A DNA stretch of 11,597 bases from WFTC01 sp047635955 (GCA_047635955.1 JBLIGW010000030.1:1-11597); one strand, 5' to 3'. Shown: positions 1-7,199, counted from the first letter of the stretch. The notes: generated by a model from the letters alone, not told the origin. Translations and numbers: made by a program.

Positions 1-1
1 A

Positions 2-409
2 AATCCACATGACTACGGTAAGCGTGGTGAAGCGGTTAAGGTTAAGATCATTGGTATCGATGGAGATAAAATCTCTCTCTCTGTCAAGCAACTGACCAAA
101 GACCCTTGGGAAAAAATTGAAAAAGAATTCACTGTTGGTAAAACCATTAAGACTAAGATCACTCGACTCGCTCAATTTGGAGCTTTCGTTAAGATCAACA
201 GCGACATCAATGGTTTGATTCACAATACTGAGATCCCAGGTCAACCTGCTGACCCAACTGAAGTACTCAAAGTTGGACAAGAAGTTGAAGCTCGAGTGAT
301 AGAAGTTAAGAAAAGCGAAAAACGTATTGGACTTACACTTATGCCAGAAGGAGAATCTCCATCTGAAAACGGTGAAGAAACTCCACGAAAGGAAAAGACT
401 AGTAAGTAG
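2..409 (+). CDS. rpsA: 30S ribosomal protein S1 (C-terminal part; 5' end outside window)
   Basis: The reading frame is open from base 2 to a TAG at 407-409, so only the last 135 residues are present. S1 binds mRNA on the 30S subunit through repeated OB-fold S1 domains and helps initiation on weakly structured or SD-poor messages. The first ~37 residues are the end of one S1 domain (its last strand reads KISLSVKQL). A complete second domain follows, from VGKTIKTKITRL through FGAFVKI to the closing strand KRIGLTLMPEG. A short hydrophilic, Glu/Lys-rich tail ends the protein. A hairpin terminator begins 20 nt after the stop, so S1 ends its transcription unit. Other multi-S1 proteins, or an S1 domain protein of CPR bacteria, cannot be ruled out without the N-terminus. 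Confidence 0.85.
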   Translation, partial: NPHDYGKRGEAVKVKIIGIDGDKISLSVKQLTKDPWEKIEKEFTVGKTIKTKITRLAQFGAFVKINSDINGLIHNTEIPGQPADPTEVLKVGQEVEARVIEVKKSEKRIGLTLMPEGESPSENGEETPRKEKTSK

Positions 410-428
410 TTTTATGCCTCAATAAGAG

Positions 429-458
429 AAAAGCCCTCGCTTGATGCGAGGGCTTTTT
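429..458. terminator. Bidirectional intrinsic terminator after rpsA and after the minus-strand RNA
   Basis: A 12-bp perfect stem (429-440 with 446-457) encloses the 5-nt loop TTGAT. On the plus strand it is GC-rich at the top and runs into TTTTTGTT, ending rpsA. On the minus strand the same hairpin is followed by TTTTCTCTT, so it can also stop the transcript that starts near 573. The two transcription units converge on one hairpin. Confidence 0.9.
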
Positions 459-573
459 GTTAATGTGAGCAAGTAAGAATTACTAAGGAGGGACAGATCC
501 ACGTATGGCAGTGTAAGAGTAGCCACTCCCCAGCAATTCTCACTAGTTCACTTTCCGGCTTTTCAAAGGACAT
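429..573 (-). ncRNA. Candidate structured small RNA, about 145 nt, rod-like hairpin, family unknown
   Basis: This is inferred from three signals seen in the sequence. A perfect consensus promoter lies just upstream on the minus strand, an intrinsic terminator closes the unit, and the space between folds into one long helix. Positions 522-551 (5' arm in the RNA) pair with 465-494 (3' arm) over 30 positions, with about 22 Watson-Crick pairs, 5 G-U wobbles and 3 mismatches. The apical 27 nt (495-521) contain a small CCA-UACG-UGG hairpin at 499-508. The wobbles exist only in minus-strand RNA; in plus-strand RNA they become C-A mismatches. That supports the same direction as the promoter. Length and shape recall 6S or small SRP RNA. 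However, the SRP core GGAAGGAAGCAG is absent and I see no large central bubble of the 6S type. A 37-codon frame also fits between promoter and terminator and is the main alternative. Confidence 0.55.
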
Positions 574-579
574 CGTATT

Positions 580-608
580 ATTATAGCATTGGAGTATAAA
601 CTTGTCAA
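580..608 (-). promoter_or_regulatory. Perfect consensus sigma70-type promoter for the minus-strand RNA
   Basis: On the minus strand the -35 box is TTGACA (603-608) and the -10 box is TATAAT (580-585), separated by exactly 17 nt (586-602). All 12 bases match the consensus. Transcription should begin near 573. A second TTGACA lies 8 nt further upstream (611-616), too far from the -10 box to serve it. The -35 box lies just upstream of the preferred rmuC start codon on the other strand, and the second copy overlaps that ATG, so a polymerase here may interfere with rmuC expression. Confidence 0.8.
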
Positions 609-609
609 C

Positions 610-1725
610 ATGTCAAATGCAGTTCTTTTCATACTTACGGGTCTCGCGGTAGCAGGTCTGTTCGCTTTTGTTAATTTTAAATTCAAACAGCTAAACAGCT
701 CCCCCAACGAGGATCAAAGCCAAAAACTCATGCTTCAAATGCTTGAGGGGCTTCGTAATGACATAAACAAAAGTCAGGGAGAAAACCGTAAAGAAGTTCA
801 AGCAAAAATTGAACAGATCAACATGATGATGCAAAAAAGAGACGTTGCTAGCCAACATTCAATGCAGGCTCAGTTCAAACAAAGTACAGATATGATTGAA
901 AAAATGACCAAGGAGCTCACGGAAGTGAAAGAACGGACGGATAAAGTTGGAAGTGTGGCTGAACAACTCAAAGGTCTAGAAAACATCCTTAAAAGCCCAA
1001 AACAACGCGGAATTTTAGGGGAATATGCACTGGAGACCCTCCTGTCCAACCACTTACATGGAAACTTTCAGATGCAATACAAGATGGAAAATGGTGAAAT
1101 TGTGGACGCGGTGATCTTTGTTAATGAAATCATTATTCCAATTGATTCCAAGTTCTCTCTTGAGAAATTCAATGCAATGACTCAAGCAACGAGTCCTGAA
1201 GAAAAAGATCGCTTTGCCAAAGAATTCAAATCAGATGTAAAGAAGCGTATCGATGAAACCTCTAAATACATTCGGCCCAACGAAGGAACCACTGAGTTCG
1301 CCTTCATGTTTGTTCCTGCTGAAGGAATTTACTACAACCTCACAATTGAAAGTGTAGGTGCCAACAAAGTAAACACACAAAACCTGATTGAATATGCTTT
1401 CAGTAAGCGTGTGATCATTGTGTCTCCAAGTTCCCTATTTGGCTACCTGCAAACGGTGATTCAAGGGCTTAAAATGCTTAAAGTGGGTGAAGACGTACAT
1501 AAGTTTAAAAAGAACCTTGAGACCCTTGGTAAACACATGAATGCTTACGATGATTACTTCAAAAAGCTTGGGAAGCACCTAGGAGTGACCGTAAATACCT
1601 ACAACAATGCTGAGCGTGAATTCAAAAAAATTGATAAAGATGTCTACAAACTTACTGATGGGAAAATTGGTGGAGAAATCGTAATAGAAGCCGTGGATAG
1701 GCCTCAATTAGAGGATGGCTCCTGA
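610..1725 (+). CDS. rmuC: RmuC family DNA recombination protein
   Basis: RmuC proteins are predicted membrane-anchored, coiled-coil proteins with a nuclease-like core. E. coli RmuC limits recombination between short inverted repeats. The order expected of the family is visible. An N-terminal hydrophobic helix (about residues 4-22) comes first, then a Gln/Lys/Glu-rich coiled coil (about 30-120), then the conserved core. The core begins near KQRGILGEYALETLL and carries GEIVDAVIF, PIDSKFSLEKF, AFMFVPAEGIYY and RVIIVSPSSLFGYLQ. I chose ATG 610 (371 residues) because it places the membrane helix at the start. An in-frame TTG at 589 would add 7 residues. Neither start has a well-spaced SD: the GGAG at 591-594 is 15 nt from the ATG. 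The stop is TGA. No clear plus-strand promoter was found, and the strong minus-strand promoter overlaps the gene's start. Confidence 0.93.
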   Translation: MSNAVLFILTGLAVAGLFAFVNFKFKQLNSSPNEDQSQKLMLQMLEGLRNDINKSQGENRKEVQAKIEQINMMMQKRDVASQHSMQAQFKQSTDMIEKMTKELTEVKERTDKVGSVAEQLKGLENILKSPKQRGILGEYALETLLSNHLHGNFQMQYKMENGEIVDAVIFVNEIIIPIDSKFSLEKFNAMTQATSPEEKDRFAKEFKSDVKKRIDETSKYIRPNEGTTEFAFMFVPAEGIYYNLTIESVGANKVNTQNLIEYAFSKRVIIVSPSSLFGYLQTVIQGLKMLKVGEDVHKFKKNLETLGKHMNAYDDYFKKLGKHLGVTVNTYNNAEREFKKIDKDVYKLTDGKIGGEIVIEAVDRPQLEDGS

Positions 1726-1781
1726 GGCTTTACTTTAAAGCTGTTTTAACCTAGAGTGTGGGCGCTTTTTTAATAAACTCT

Positions 1782-3869
1782 ATGGCCATCACTCTCCCCC
1801 AGTTCGCATCGAAGCTTGGACTCACTGAGGCTAAGATGAAAAAGACCATTCTTGAACTTGGTTTTGAGGCCGATGAAGAAATCACAGACGACGTTGCTGA
1901 ACTCATCATGGATGAGCTCGCAGGACGTACCGGAAAAACAGGTGCGGAACTTTATGCTGAAGAATCTGAAGTCACTCGTGAACGAGAAATTGTCAAGAAA
2001 CAAAGAAAGCAAATGGCAGGGAAAGGATCAATTGGTAAGAAAAGGAAAACAGGGAAAAGAGTAGAAAGCACTATTGCTATAGGAGCAGTTGAGGTTTCAG
2101 ATCAAATTTCTGTGAAAGAATTAGCTGAGAAGACTGGGCTAAGTGCCGCGGTTCTCATTGGTGGACTGATGAAAAATGGAATTTTGGCTAATATCAATCA
2201 AGTGATTGATTTTGATACGGCCGTAATTATTACGGATGGACGAGTTGAATTAAAGAAAAAACGTAGTGAAGGCTCAGCTGAGGACATATTCCTTGGAAAC
2301 CTGGCCAGCCTTATTCAAGAAGATGACAAAGCAGATCTAGAAGAACGACCTCCGGTTGTTTGTGTAATGGGTCACGTTGATCACGGGAAAACCACCCTAC
2401 TCGACGCACTACGAGATGCAAATGTAGTTGAAGGGGAATCTGGTGGAATCACTCAGCATATTGGTGCTTACCAAGTTAAGATCAACGACAAAGCTATCAC
2501 CTTCCTTGATACGCCAGGACATGAAGCCTTTACGGCGATGCGTGCTCGTGGAGCTCGAGCGACTGATGTAGCTATTCTTGTGGTTGCTGCTGATGATGGA
2601 GTTATGCCTCAAACTATTGAAGCAATCAATCATGCAAAAGACGCAGGAGTGCCTATTGTAGTTGCTGTGAATAAAATGGATAGACCAGGAGCTAATCCTG
2701 ATCGTGTTAAAGCGGAACTTGCTGAGCATGGACTTCAACCCGAAGAATGGGGTGGAGACACAATCATGGTTAATGTTTCTGCACTCAAGAAACAAGGTCT
2801 TAAAGAGCTACTAGAAAGTGTAATACTTGTGTCTGATGTGCTTGAACTCAAGGCCAATCCAGATCGACCTGCCGTTGCTACGGTAGTTGAGTCTCACCTG
2901 GACCCCAACATGGGACCGGTTGCCACTGTGTTAGTAAATACTGGTACGCTAAACATTCAAGATAACTTTATTGTGGGACAAACCTACGGTCGTGTTAAAA
3001 CTATGACTGACTACAGGGGAAAGAAGGTGAAAGCCATTGGGCCGTCTGGAACCGTTAAGATCGCTGGTCTTAATGATCCCGTTGAAAGTGGACAAATTCT
3101 ACAAGTAATGAAGGACGAGCGAACGGCGCGACAACGGGCGAACAAAGTTCAATTGATGCACCAAGAGGAAATGATTAAATCTGGGATGGGAATGCAAGAG
3201 ATTCTTCAAAGAATTAAAGAAGGGTCGCTCAAAATGCTTAAAATTGTGGTTAAGGCCGACACTCAAGGTTCTCTTGAGGCCATTAAGCAATCACTCGCTA
3301 AGGTTCGTTCTGACGATGTAGCGATTAAAGTGATTCATAGTGGAGTTGGTAATATTAGTGAGTCAGATGTAATGATGGGTGCGGCTAGTCCTGGAACTTT
3401 GGTTCTTGGGTTCCACACCACTGCCAACCTTCACGTTCGTAAACTTGCAGAACGTTACGGAATTGAAGTAGTGACTTACTCTGTTATTTACGAAATCATT
3501 GAAGATCTTACGAAAATCCTCAAAGGAATGCTTGAACCTGAAATCATCCATGTTGACCTTGGGCGATTCCTCGTTAAGAAAATTTTCTGGACGGGTAAGG
3601 ACTCAATGGTTGTTGGTGGAGTTATCAATAAAGGAAAACTCATTGCCAAGTGTGATGTTAATGTCTTCCGTGGTGAGAAGAGTGAACACTCAGAAGAACA
3701 AGTGCCTATCTTTACAGGTAAGATTGATGGACTCAAACTCGTAAATGAAGATATCAAAGAACTTGAGCATGGAAATGAATGTGGGATCACATTCAAGGGT
3801 AAGCTCAAACTCAAAGAAGGCGACATTCTCGAAGCCTGGACTGAAGAGAAGAAGATGAAAACACTCTAG
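1782..3869 (+). CDS. infB: Translation initiation factor IF-2
   Basis: IF-2 is the GTPase that brings initiator tRNA to the 30S subunit and promotes subunit joining. From ATG 1782 it has 695 residues. An N-terminal helical segment beginning MAITLPQFASKL comes first, then a basic linker, then a second IF2_N-like module (around VSVKELAEKTGLS-type sequence, near residues 105-155). The G domain follows with all its motifs: G1 GHVDHGKT at about 197-204, G2 GGITQHIGA, G3 DTPGHEAF, G4 NKMD and G5 SAL. After it come domain II, domain III and the C-terminal fMet-tRNA-binding barrel, ending EAWTEEKKMKTL. An in-frame GTG at 1758 would add 8 residues, but it lies in a T-rich leader and lacks an SD. A TAATAA box lies 5 nt before the ATG. 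The gene sits with rmlB rather than with the usual nusA/rbfA neighbours. Confidence 0.97.
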   Translation: MAITLPQFASKLGLTEAKMKKTILELGFEADEEITDDVAELIMDELAGRTGKTGAELYAEESEVTREREIVKKQRKQMAGKGSIGKKRKTGKRVESTIAIGAVEVSDQISVKELAEKTGLSAAVLIGGLMKNGILANINQVIDFDTAVIITDGRVELKKKRSEGSAEDIFLGNLASLIQEDDKADLEERPPVVCVMGHVDHGKTTLLDALRDANVVEGESGGITQHIGAYQVKINDKAITFLDTPGHEAFTAMRARGARATDVAILVVAADDGVMPQTIEAINHAKDAGVPIVVAVNKMDRPGANPDRVKAELAEHGLQPEEWGGDTIMVNVSALKKQGLKELLESVILVSDVLELKANPDRPAVATVVESHLDPNMGPVATVLVNTGTLNIQDNFIVGQTYGRVKTMTDYRGKKVKAIGPSGTVKIAGLNDPVESGQILQVMKDERTARQRANKVQLMHQEEMIKSGMGMQEILQRIKEGSLKMLKIVVKADTQGSLEAIKQSLAKVRSDDVAIKVIHSGVGNISESDVMMGAASPGTLVLGFHTTANLHVRKLAERYGIEVVTYSVIYEIIEDLTKILKGMLEPEIIHVDLGRFLVKKIFWTGKDSMVVGGVINKGKLIAKCDVNVFRGEKSEHSEEQVPIFTGKIDGLKLVNEDIKELEHGNECGITFKGKLKLKEGDILEAWTEEKKMKTL

Positions 3870-3871
3870 TT

Positions 3872-4909
3872 ATGAAGGTATTGATTACAGGTGGTGCCGG
3901 GTTCATTGGAACCAACTACGTCTACACTCACCTTGAGCTACGGCCTGAGGACGAGTTAGTCGTGCTTGATGCCCTCACCTACGCTGGTAATCGATCCAAC
4001 CTGGCTGAGGCGGAATCAAAAGGCGTTAAATTTGTGCAAGGTCGCATTGAAGACCAAGACGCCGTTGATGCTCTTTTTGCTAAAGAAAAATTTGACTGGG
4101 TGGTTCATTTTGCAGCTGAAACTCATGTGGATCGAAGTATTGAAGATCCTAGTATTTTTATCAAATCAAATGTGATTGGAACGCAAGTGCTTCTAGATGC
4201 AGCTCGTGACCACGAAGTTAAGAGGTTCCATCACATTTCAACTGATGAAGTTTATGGAGATCTTGGTTTTGACTCTCAGGATCAATTCCACGAAAAAATG
4301 ATTCTAGACCCAAGCAGTCCCTACTCCGCGAGTAAAGCCGCCTCAGACCTGCTTTGTTTGGCCTATAAACGTACTTTTGGCGTTCCTATCACTATTAGTC
4401 GTTGTAGTAACAACTATGGACCCTACCAGGACTTAGAAAAGCTAATTCCACTGTTTATCACTAAAGCAAATAATGACGAACAAGTTCCACTCTATGGAAC
4501 GGGAAAAAATGTCAGAGACTGGCTCTACGTTAGGGATCACTGTGAAGCCATTTTGGCCATTTTAGAAAAAGGAGAAATTGGAGAAATTTACAACATTGGT
4601 GGAGACAATGAAATTGAAAACATCACTATTACTAAAACCATACTCAGCGCACTCGGAAAACCTGAAAGTCTGATCAAATATGTTGAAGACCGAAAAGGAC
4701 ACGACGAGCGTTACGCTGTTTCTTTCAAAAAACTCACTGACGCAACGGCTTGGCTTCCTAAAGTTACCTTTGAAGAAGGGATGCAAGAAACGGTTCAATG
4801 GTATACACTAAAATCATATGAAAGGAGTTATTCTAGCTGGCGGAACCGGGTCAAGACTGGCGCCACTCACCAAAGTCACAAACAAGCACCTGCTGCCGAT
4901 CTACGATAA
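3872..4909 (+). CDS. rmlB: dTDP-glucose 4,6-dehydratase (C-terminus probably frameshifted)
   Basis: RmlB converts dTDP-glucose to dTDP-4-keto-6-deoxyglucose using bound NAD+, the second step of dTDP-deoxysugar synthesis. It is an extended short-chain dehydrogenase. The Rossmann motif is GGAGFIG (residues 7-13), AAETHVDRSI is typical of the family, the catalytic triplet is STDEVYG (T124, D125, E126), and the active-site pair is Y151/K155 in PYSASKAAS. Substrate-binding NNYGPYQ and GTGKNVRDWLYV also fit. It begins 2 nt after the infB stop, so the two are probably co-transcribed. The frame as read gives 345 residues and overlaps rmlA by 92 nt. The last ~30 residues are encoded by the start of rmlA in another frame and do not look native. 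One extra A in the run at 4810-4813 would end the protein at about 316 residues (…WYTLKII) with the common ATGA stop/start overlap. Confidence 0.93.
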   Translation: MKVLITGGAGFIGTNYVYTHLELRPEDELVVLDALTYAGNRSNLAEAESKGVKFVQGRIEDQDAVDALFAKEKFDWVVHFAAETHVDRSIEDPSIFIKSNVIGTQVLLDAARDHEVKRFHHISTDEVYGDLGFDSQDQFHEKMILDPSSPYSASKAASDLLCLAYKRTFGVPITISRCSNNYGPYQDLEKLIPLFITKANNDEQVPLYGTGKNVRDWLYVRDHCEAILAILEKGEIGEIYNIGGDNEIENITITKTILSALGKPESLIKYVEDRKGHDERYAVSFKKLTDATAWLPKVTFEEGMQETVQWYTLKSYERSYSSWRNRVKTGATHQSHKQAPAADLR

Positions 4910-5537
4910 GCCAATGGTGTATTATCCCCTTCTCAAAATGAAGGAGATGGGTGTTACTTCTGTGCTGATTGTTTCTGGTCGTGGACATGCTGGGCATTTT
5001 CTAGAACTTCTAGGAGGTGGCTCTGAATTTGGTATGAACATTGCTTATGAAGTACAAGAAGAAGCGGGTGGAATCGCCCAAGCGCTTGCACTTGCTGAAG
5101 ACTTTATCGGAAGCGACGATATGGTTGTTATCCTTGGAGACAATATTTTTGAAGATTCCCTGACGGATGCCGTTAAAAGATTCACTAGTTCTGACAAAAA
5201 AGCTCACGTTTTCCTCAAAGAAGTGGATAAGCCACAAAGTTATGGAGTAGCGCGACTTGAAGGAGATAAACTCGTTGAAATTATTGAAAAACCTGAAAAC
5301 CCACCAAGTAATTACGCGGTAACGGGCTGCTACCTCTACCGATCGGATGTCTTTGAGTTCATTCGAACACTTAGCCCTTCGGCTCGAGGAGAACTAGAAA
5401 TCTCATCAGTGAATGAGCACTACATCAAATCTGGTGATATGAGCTACACCACTCTCGAAAAGTTCTGGGGTGACTGTGGAGAGTCTATCTCTCAAATGCT
5501 GAAAGTTTCAAACTATGTAATGGAGGCAGGGTTATAA
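4818..5537 (+). CDS. rmlA: Glucose-1-phosphate thymidylyltransferase, short form
   Basis: RmlA joins glucose-1-phosphate and dTTP to make dTDP-glucose, the substrate of the neighbouring RmlB. It is 239 residues long, matching the short branch of the family rather than the ~290-residue enterobacterial form. The nucleotide-binding start MKGVILAGGTGSRLAPLTK carries the GGTGSR loop (residues 8-13), followed by Lys31 in LPIYDKPM. A metal-binding aspartate lies in ILGDNIF (D108). EIIEKPENPPS, the sugar-binding stretch SARGELEISSVN and FWGDCGES complete the signature. The ATG lies inside the rmlB frame without an SD, suggesting translational coupling. No rmlC or rmlD follows; the next gene is on the opposite strand. 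The final rhamnose steps, if present, must be elsewhere, or the product may be another 6-deoxyhexose. Confidence 0.94.
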   Translation: MKGVILAGGTGSRLAPLTKVTNKHLLPIYDKPMVYYPLLKMKEMGVTSVLIVSGRGHAGHFLELLGGGSEFGMNIAYEVQEEAGGIAQALALAEDFIGSDDMVVILGDNIFEDSLTDAVKRFTSSDKKAHVFLKEVDKPQSYGVARLEGDKLVEIIEKPENPPSNYAVTGCYLYRSDVFEFIRTLSPSARGELEISSVNEHYIKSGDMSYTTLEKFWGDCGESISQMLKVSNYVMEAGL

Positions 5538-5568
5538 GCTATAGGTGTTTCAGTGGGTAGCCCAATTG

Positions 5569-6633
5569 TTAAAGTTCCAGATAGTGCGCCAAGAACGCTT
5601 GATTGTTCATCATGGCTTCTTCAAGGTTGAATTGTGGCTTTTGTGCGAGAGCGAATTCTAGAGCTTCCGTTATTGCGGCTTCATTCCAATCTTTTTGTTC
5701 CAGGACTTGAGCCTTGGAAACCTTGAGAGATTTAAAGAAGGACTTCACCTTTTGAGAGTATGAGAGCGTCACCAGTGAAGTTCCCGCCAAGAGTGCAAAG
5801 ATATTAGCGTGCAGCCTCATGCTAACGGCCATACGAGCGGCTGAAAGCCCTTCAAAGGCTTGGTCCACGGAAGTGGGAACAAAGAGCTTAAAACCAATGT
5901 TTTTGAGTTCCAACTGCTCCTGCGGATTCCCGGGGTCCATACTTAGGATTATCGGGTGCAGTTCGTGTTTTTGAGCAAAATCCTGAATCGGCAGCAAAAG
6001 AGCCTCCCAATCCTTAGCCTTAAAGCTTCCCCACTCTCGAATTGAAATGAGAATTTGATTGTTTTTGTTTGTTTCTGGCTGTAGCTGGCTCAAATAAGAC
6101 AAAGAGGGATCAGTCCCCTGCTGAGCATGAAGCAAGTCCCACTCTTGAAGTTGAATCAATGAGGCTTCATCACGAACATGAATGGCCTTTGCGTAGCGAA
6201 AAGTTTTCTTTGCTAGGTGCCTGCTCAGCCAATGCTTGAGCGGGCCGACACTTTGCCCGTAACAGATGTATGGAGTTCCCAGCTTACGACACCATCGTGC
6301 CTGCTGAGACCAGATCAGTGGCGCCTTCCAAGACTCCCTGTCCACAAATAAACCCCCTCCTCCTAAAATAACGAGATCAGCCTTTTGAATGGCTCGACGC
6401 GCTGCTTTCACTTGTTTTCGCTTAAAGCGACTTCGGATTCCTGTTGGCACGAAAGGAACCTTTCTTAAATCCTTGTAGATTCTTGAACTGGTAGCAATAG
6501 CTCCATGAGTCACCATGAGCTCTCCTTGATAGCCAACCGAGCGAAGTTCAGTAACAATTCCACCTAAAATGGCATCATCACCCAAATTCCCTGCTCCGTA
6601 GTTTCCGACTATAAGAATGCGTTTTGGACCCAT
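5569..6633 (-). CDS. csaB: Polysaccharide pyruvyl transferase, CsaB type
   Basis: CsaB-type enzymes add pyruvate ketals, from phosphoenolpyruvate, to cell-wall polysaccharide. In Gram-positive bacteria the pyruvylated polymer is the anchor for S-layer homology (SLH) domains. The protein has 354 residues and reads as the pyruvyl transferase fold throughout. It starts ILIVGNYGAGNLGDDAIL. It continues with LVILGGGGLFVDRES, PYICYGQSVGPL, IHVRDEASL and DPSLSYL. The C-terminal half has ISIREW, PIILSMDPGNPQEQ, and the hallmark MRLHANIFALLAGTSLV with a YSQKVKSFFKSL segment. The ATG overlaps the end of rnhB by 25 nt, so the two are likely translated from one message. No signal peptide is visible; it should act in the cytoplasm on lipid-linked precursors. 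The gene symbol follows family similarity, and the exact sugar acceptor is unknown. Confidence 0.88.
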   Translation of the reverse strand: MGPKRILIVGNYGAGNLGDDAILGGIVTELRSVGYQGELMVTHGAIATSSRIYKDLRKVPFVPTGIRSRFKRKQVKAARRAIQKADLVILGGGGLFVDRESWKAPLIWSQQARWCRKLGTPYICYGQSVGPLKHWLSRHLAKKTFRYAKAIHVRDEASLIQLQEWDLLHAQQGTDPSLSYLSQLQPETNKNNQILISIREWGSFKAKDWEALLLPIQDFAQKHELHPIILSMDPGNPQEQLELKNIGFKLFVPTSVDQAFEGLSAARMAVSMRLHANIFALLAGTSLVTLSYSQKVKSFFKSLKVSKAQVLEQKDWNEAAITEALEFALAQKPQFNLEEAMMNNQAFLAHYLEL

Positions 6634-7199
6634 TTTAGCTTTTGCAGAGGTTTATAACTAATACGATGTATGCGCGAGGGGCCGAAGGCCGCGAGCGCGT
6701 TCTGATGTAACTTGGTTCCGTAGCCTTTATGCTTTTCGAAGCCGTAATCAGGTAAATCTTGTGCCCAGTCTACCATAATCCTATCTCGAGTGACCTTGGC
6801 AATTACTGAAGCGGCCGAAATAGCCCTAACCTTTAAATCTCCCTTAATGATTGAGGTGTGTGGAACTTTAAATTGAAATTTATCATTTCCATCAATCAAT
6901 AAATGTTCTGATCCCGGTCCTAAATCCTCCAAAGCACGTTCGTAGGCTTTAAATGTGGCATGAAGCAATCCATGATCGTCCACCTCTTGATGAGACGCCA
7001 TGCCGACTCCAACCTGCGCTTTTGCCATAATGAGCTCAAAAAGCTCCTCTCTTTTTTTCAGAGTTAATAGTTTCGAGTCAGTTAAACCTGGCAATCGACA
7101 CCCGCGCGGTAAAATCACGGCACCGGCCACCACAGGACCGGCCCAGGAGCCACGACCCGCTTCATCCATTCCAGCGTAAACAGACTTTGGTAAAATCAT
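6609..7199 (-). CDS. rnhB: Ribonuclease HII
   Basis: RNase HII cuts RNA in RNA-DNA hybrids and starts removal of single ribonucleotides misplaced in DNA. From ATG 7199 it has 196 residues, normal for the family. The acidic active site is complete: D12 and E13 in GMDEAGRG, D103 in LLIDGNDKF, and D139 in SVIAKVTRDRIM. The ribonucleotide-sensing GRG motif and the LTDSK and HKGYGT segments are also present. Most family members end near SYKPLQ; this one goes on about 8 residues, where it overlaps csaB. An in-frame GTG at 7214 would add 5 residues, but it lies only 3 nt from the L19 terminator. I prefer the ATG, which has a TATAGT box exactly 6 nt upstream and could be read from a leaderless message. 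Confidence 0.96.
   Translation of the reverse strand: MILPKSVYAGMDEAGRGSWAGPVVAGAVILPRGCRLPGLTDSKLLTLKKREELFELIMAKAQVGVGMASHQEVDDHGLLHATFKAYERALEDLGPGSEHLLIDGNDKFQFKVPHTSIIKGDLKVRAISAASVIAKVTRDRIMVDWAQDLPDYGFEKHKGYGTKLHQNALAAFGPSRIHRISYKPLQKLKWVQNAFL

Noticed and set aside
482..534. Plus-strand resemblance to SRP RNA (CAGATCC ... GGCAG)
   Set aside because: The invariant GGAAGGAAGCAG core and GNRA tetraloop are missing, and promoter and wobble pattern point to the minus strand.
500..540. Weak likeness to the 3' part of 5S rRNA (GGCAGTGTAAGAGTAG)
   Set aside because: The match is short and broken, the rest of 5S is absent, and the region folds better on the opposite strand.
1701..1731. Inverted repeat GCCTCA/TGAGGC at the end of rmuC as a terminator
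   Set aside because: Only 6 bp with a 16-nt loop, inside coding sequence, and followed by a broken T run.
1723..1749. TGA read as glycine (Gracilibacteria-type code) extending RmuC
   Set aside because: Read-through adds only 8 codons, and none of the other long genes contains an in-frame TGA.
3488..3826. 112-codon open frame antisense to infB
   Set aside because: It is a shadow of the infB frame: Ser/Leu-rich with no domain, no promoter and no start signal. The same holds for the other short frames opposite infB, rmlB, rmlA and tig.
5538..5568. Possible convergent terminator between rmlA and csaB
   Set aside because: I found no stem longer than 4 bp with a T run; the two genes may terminate inside each other or use Rho.
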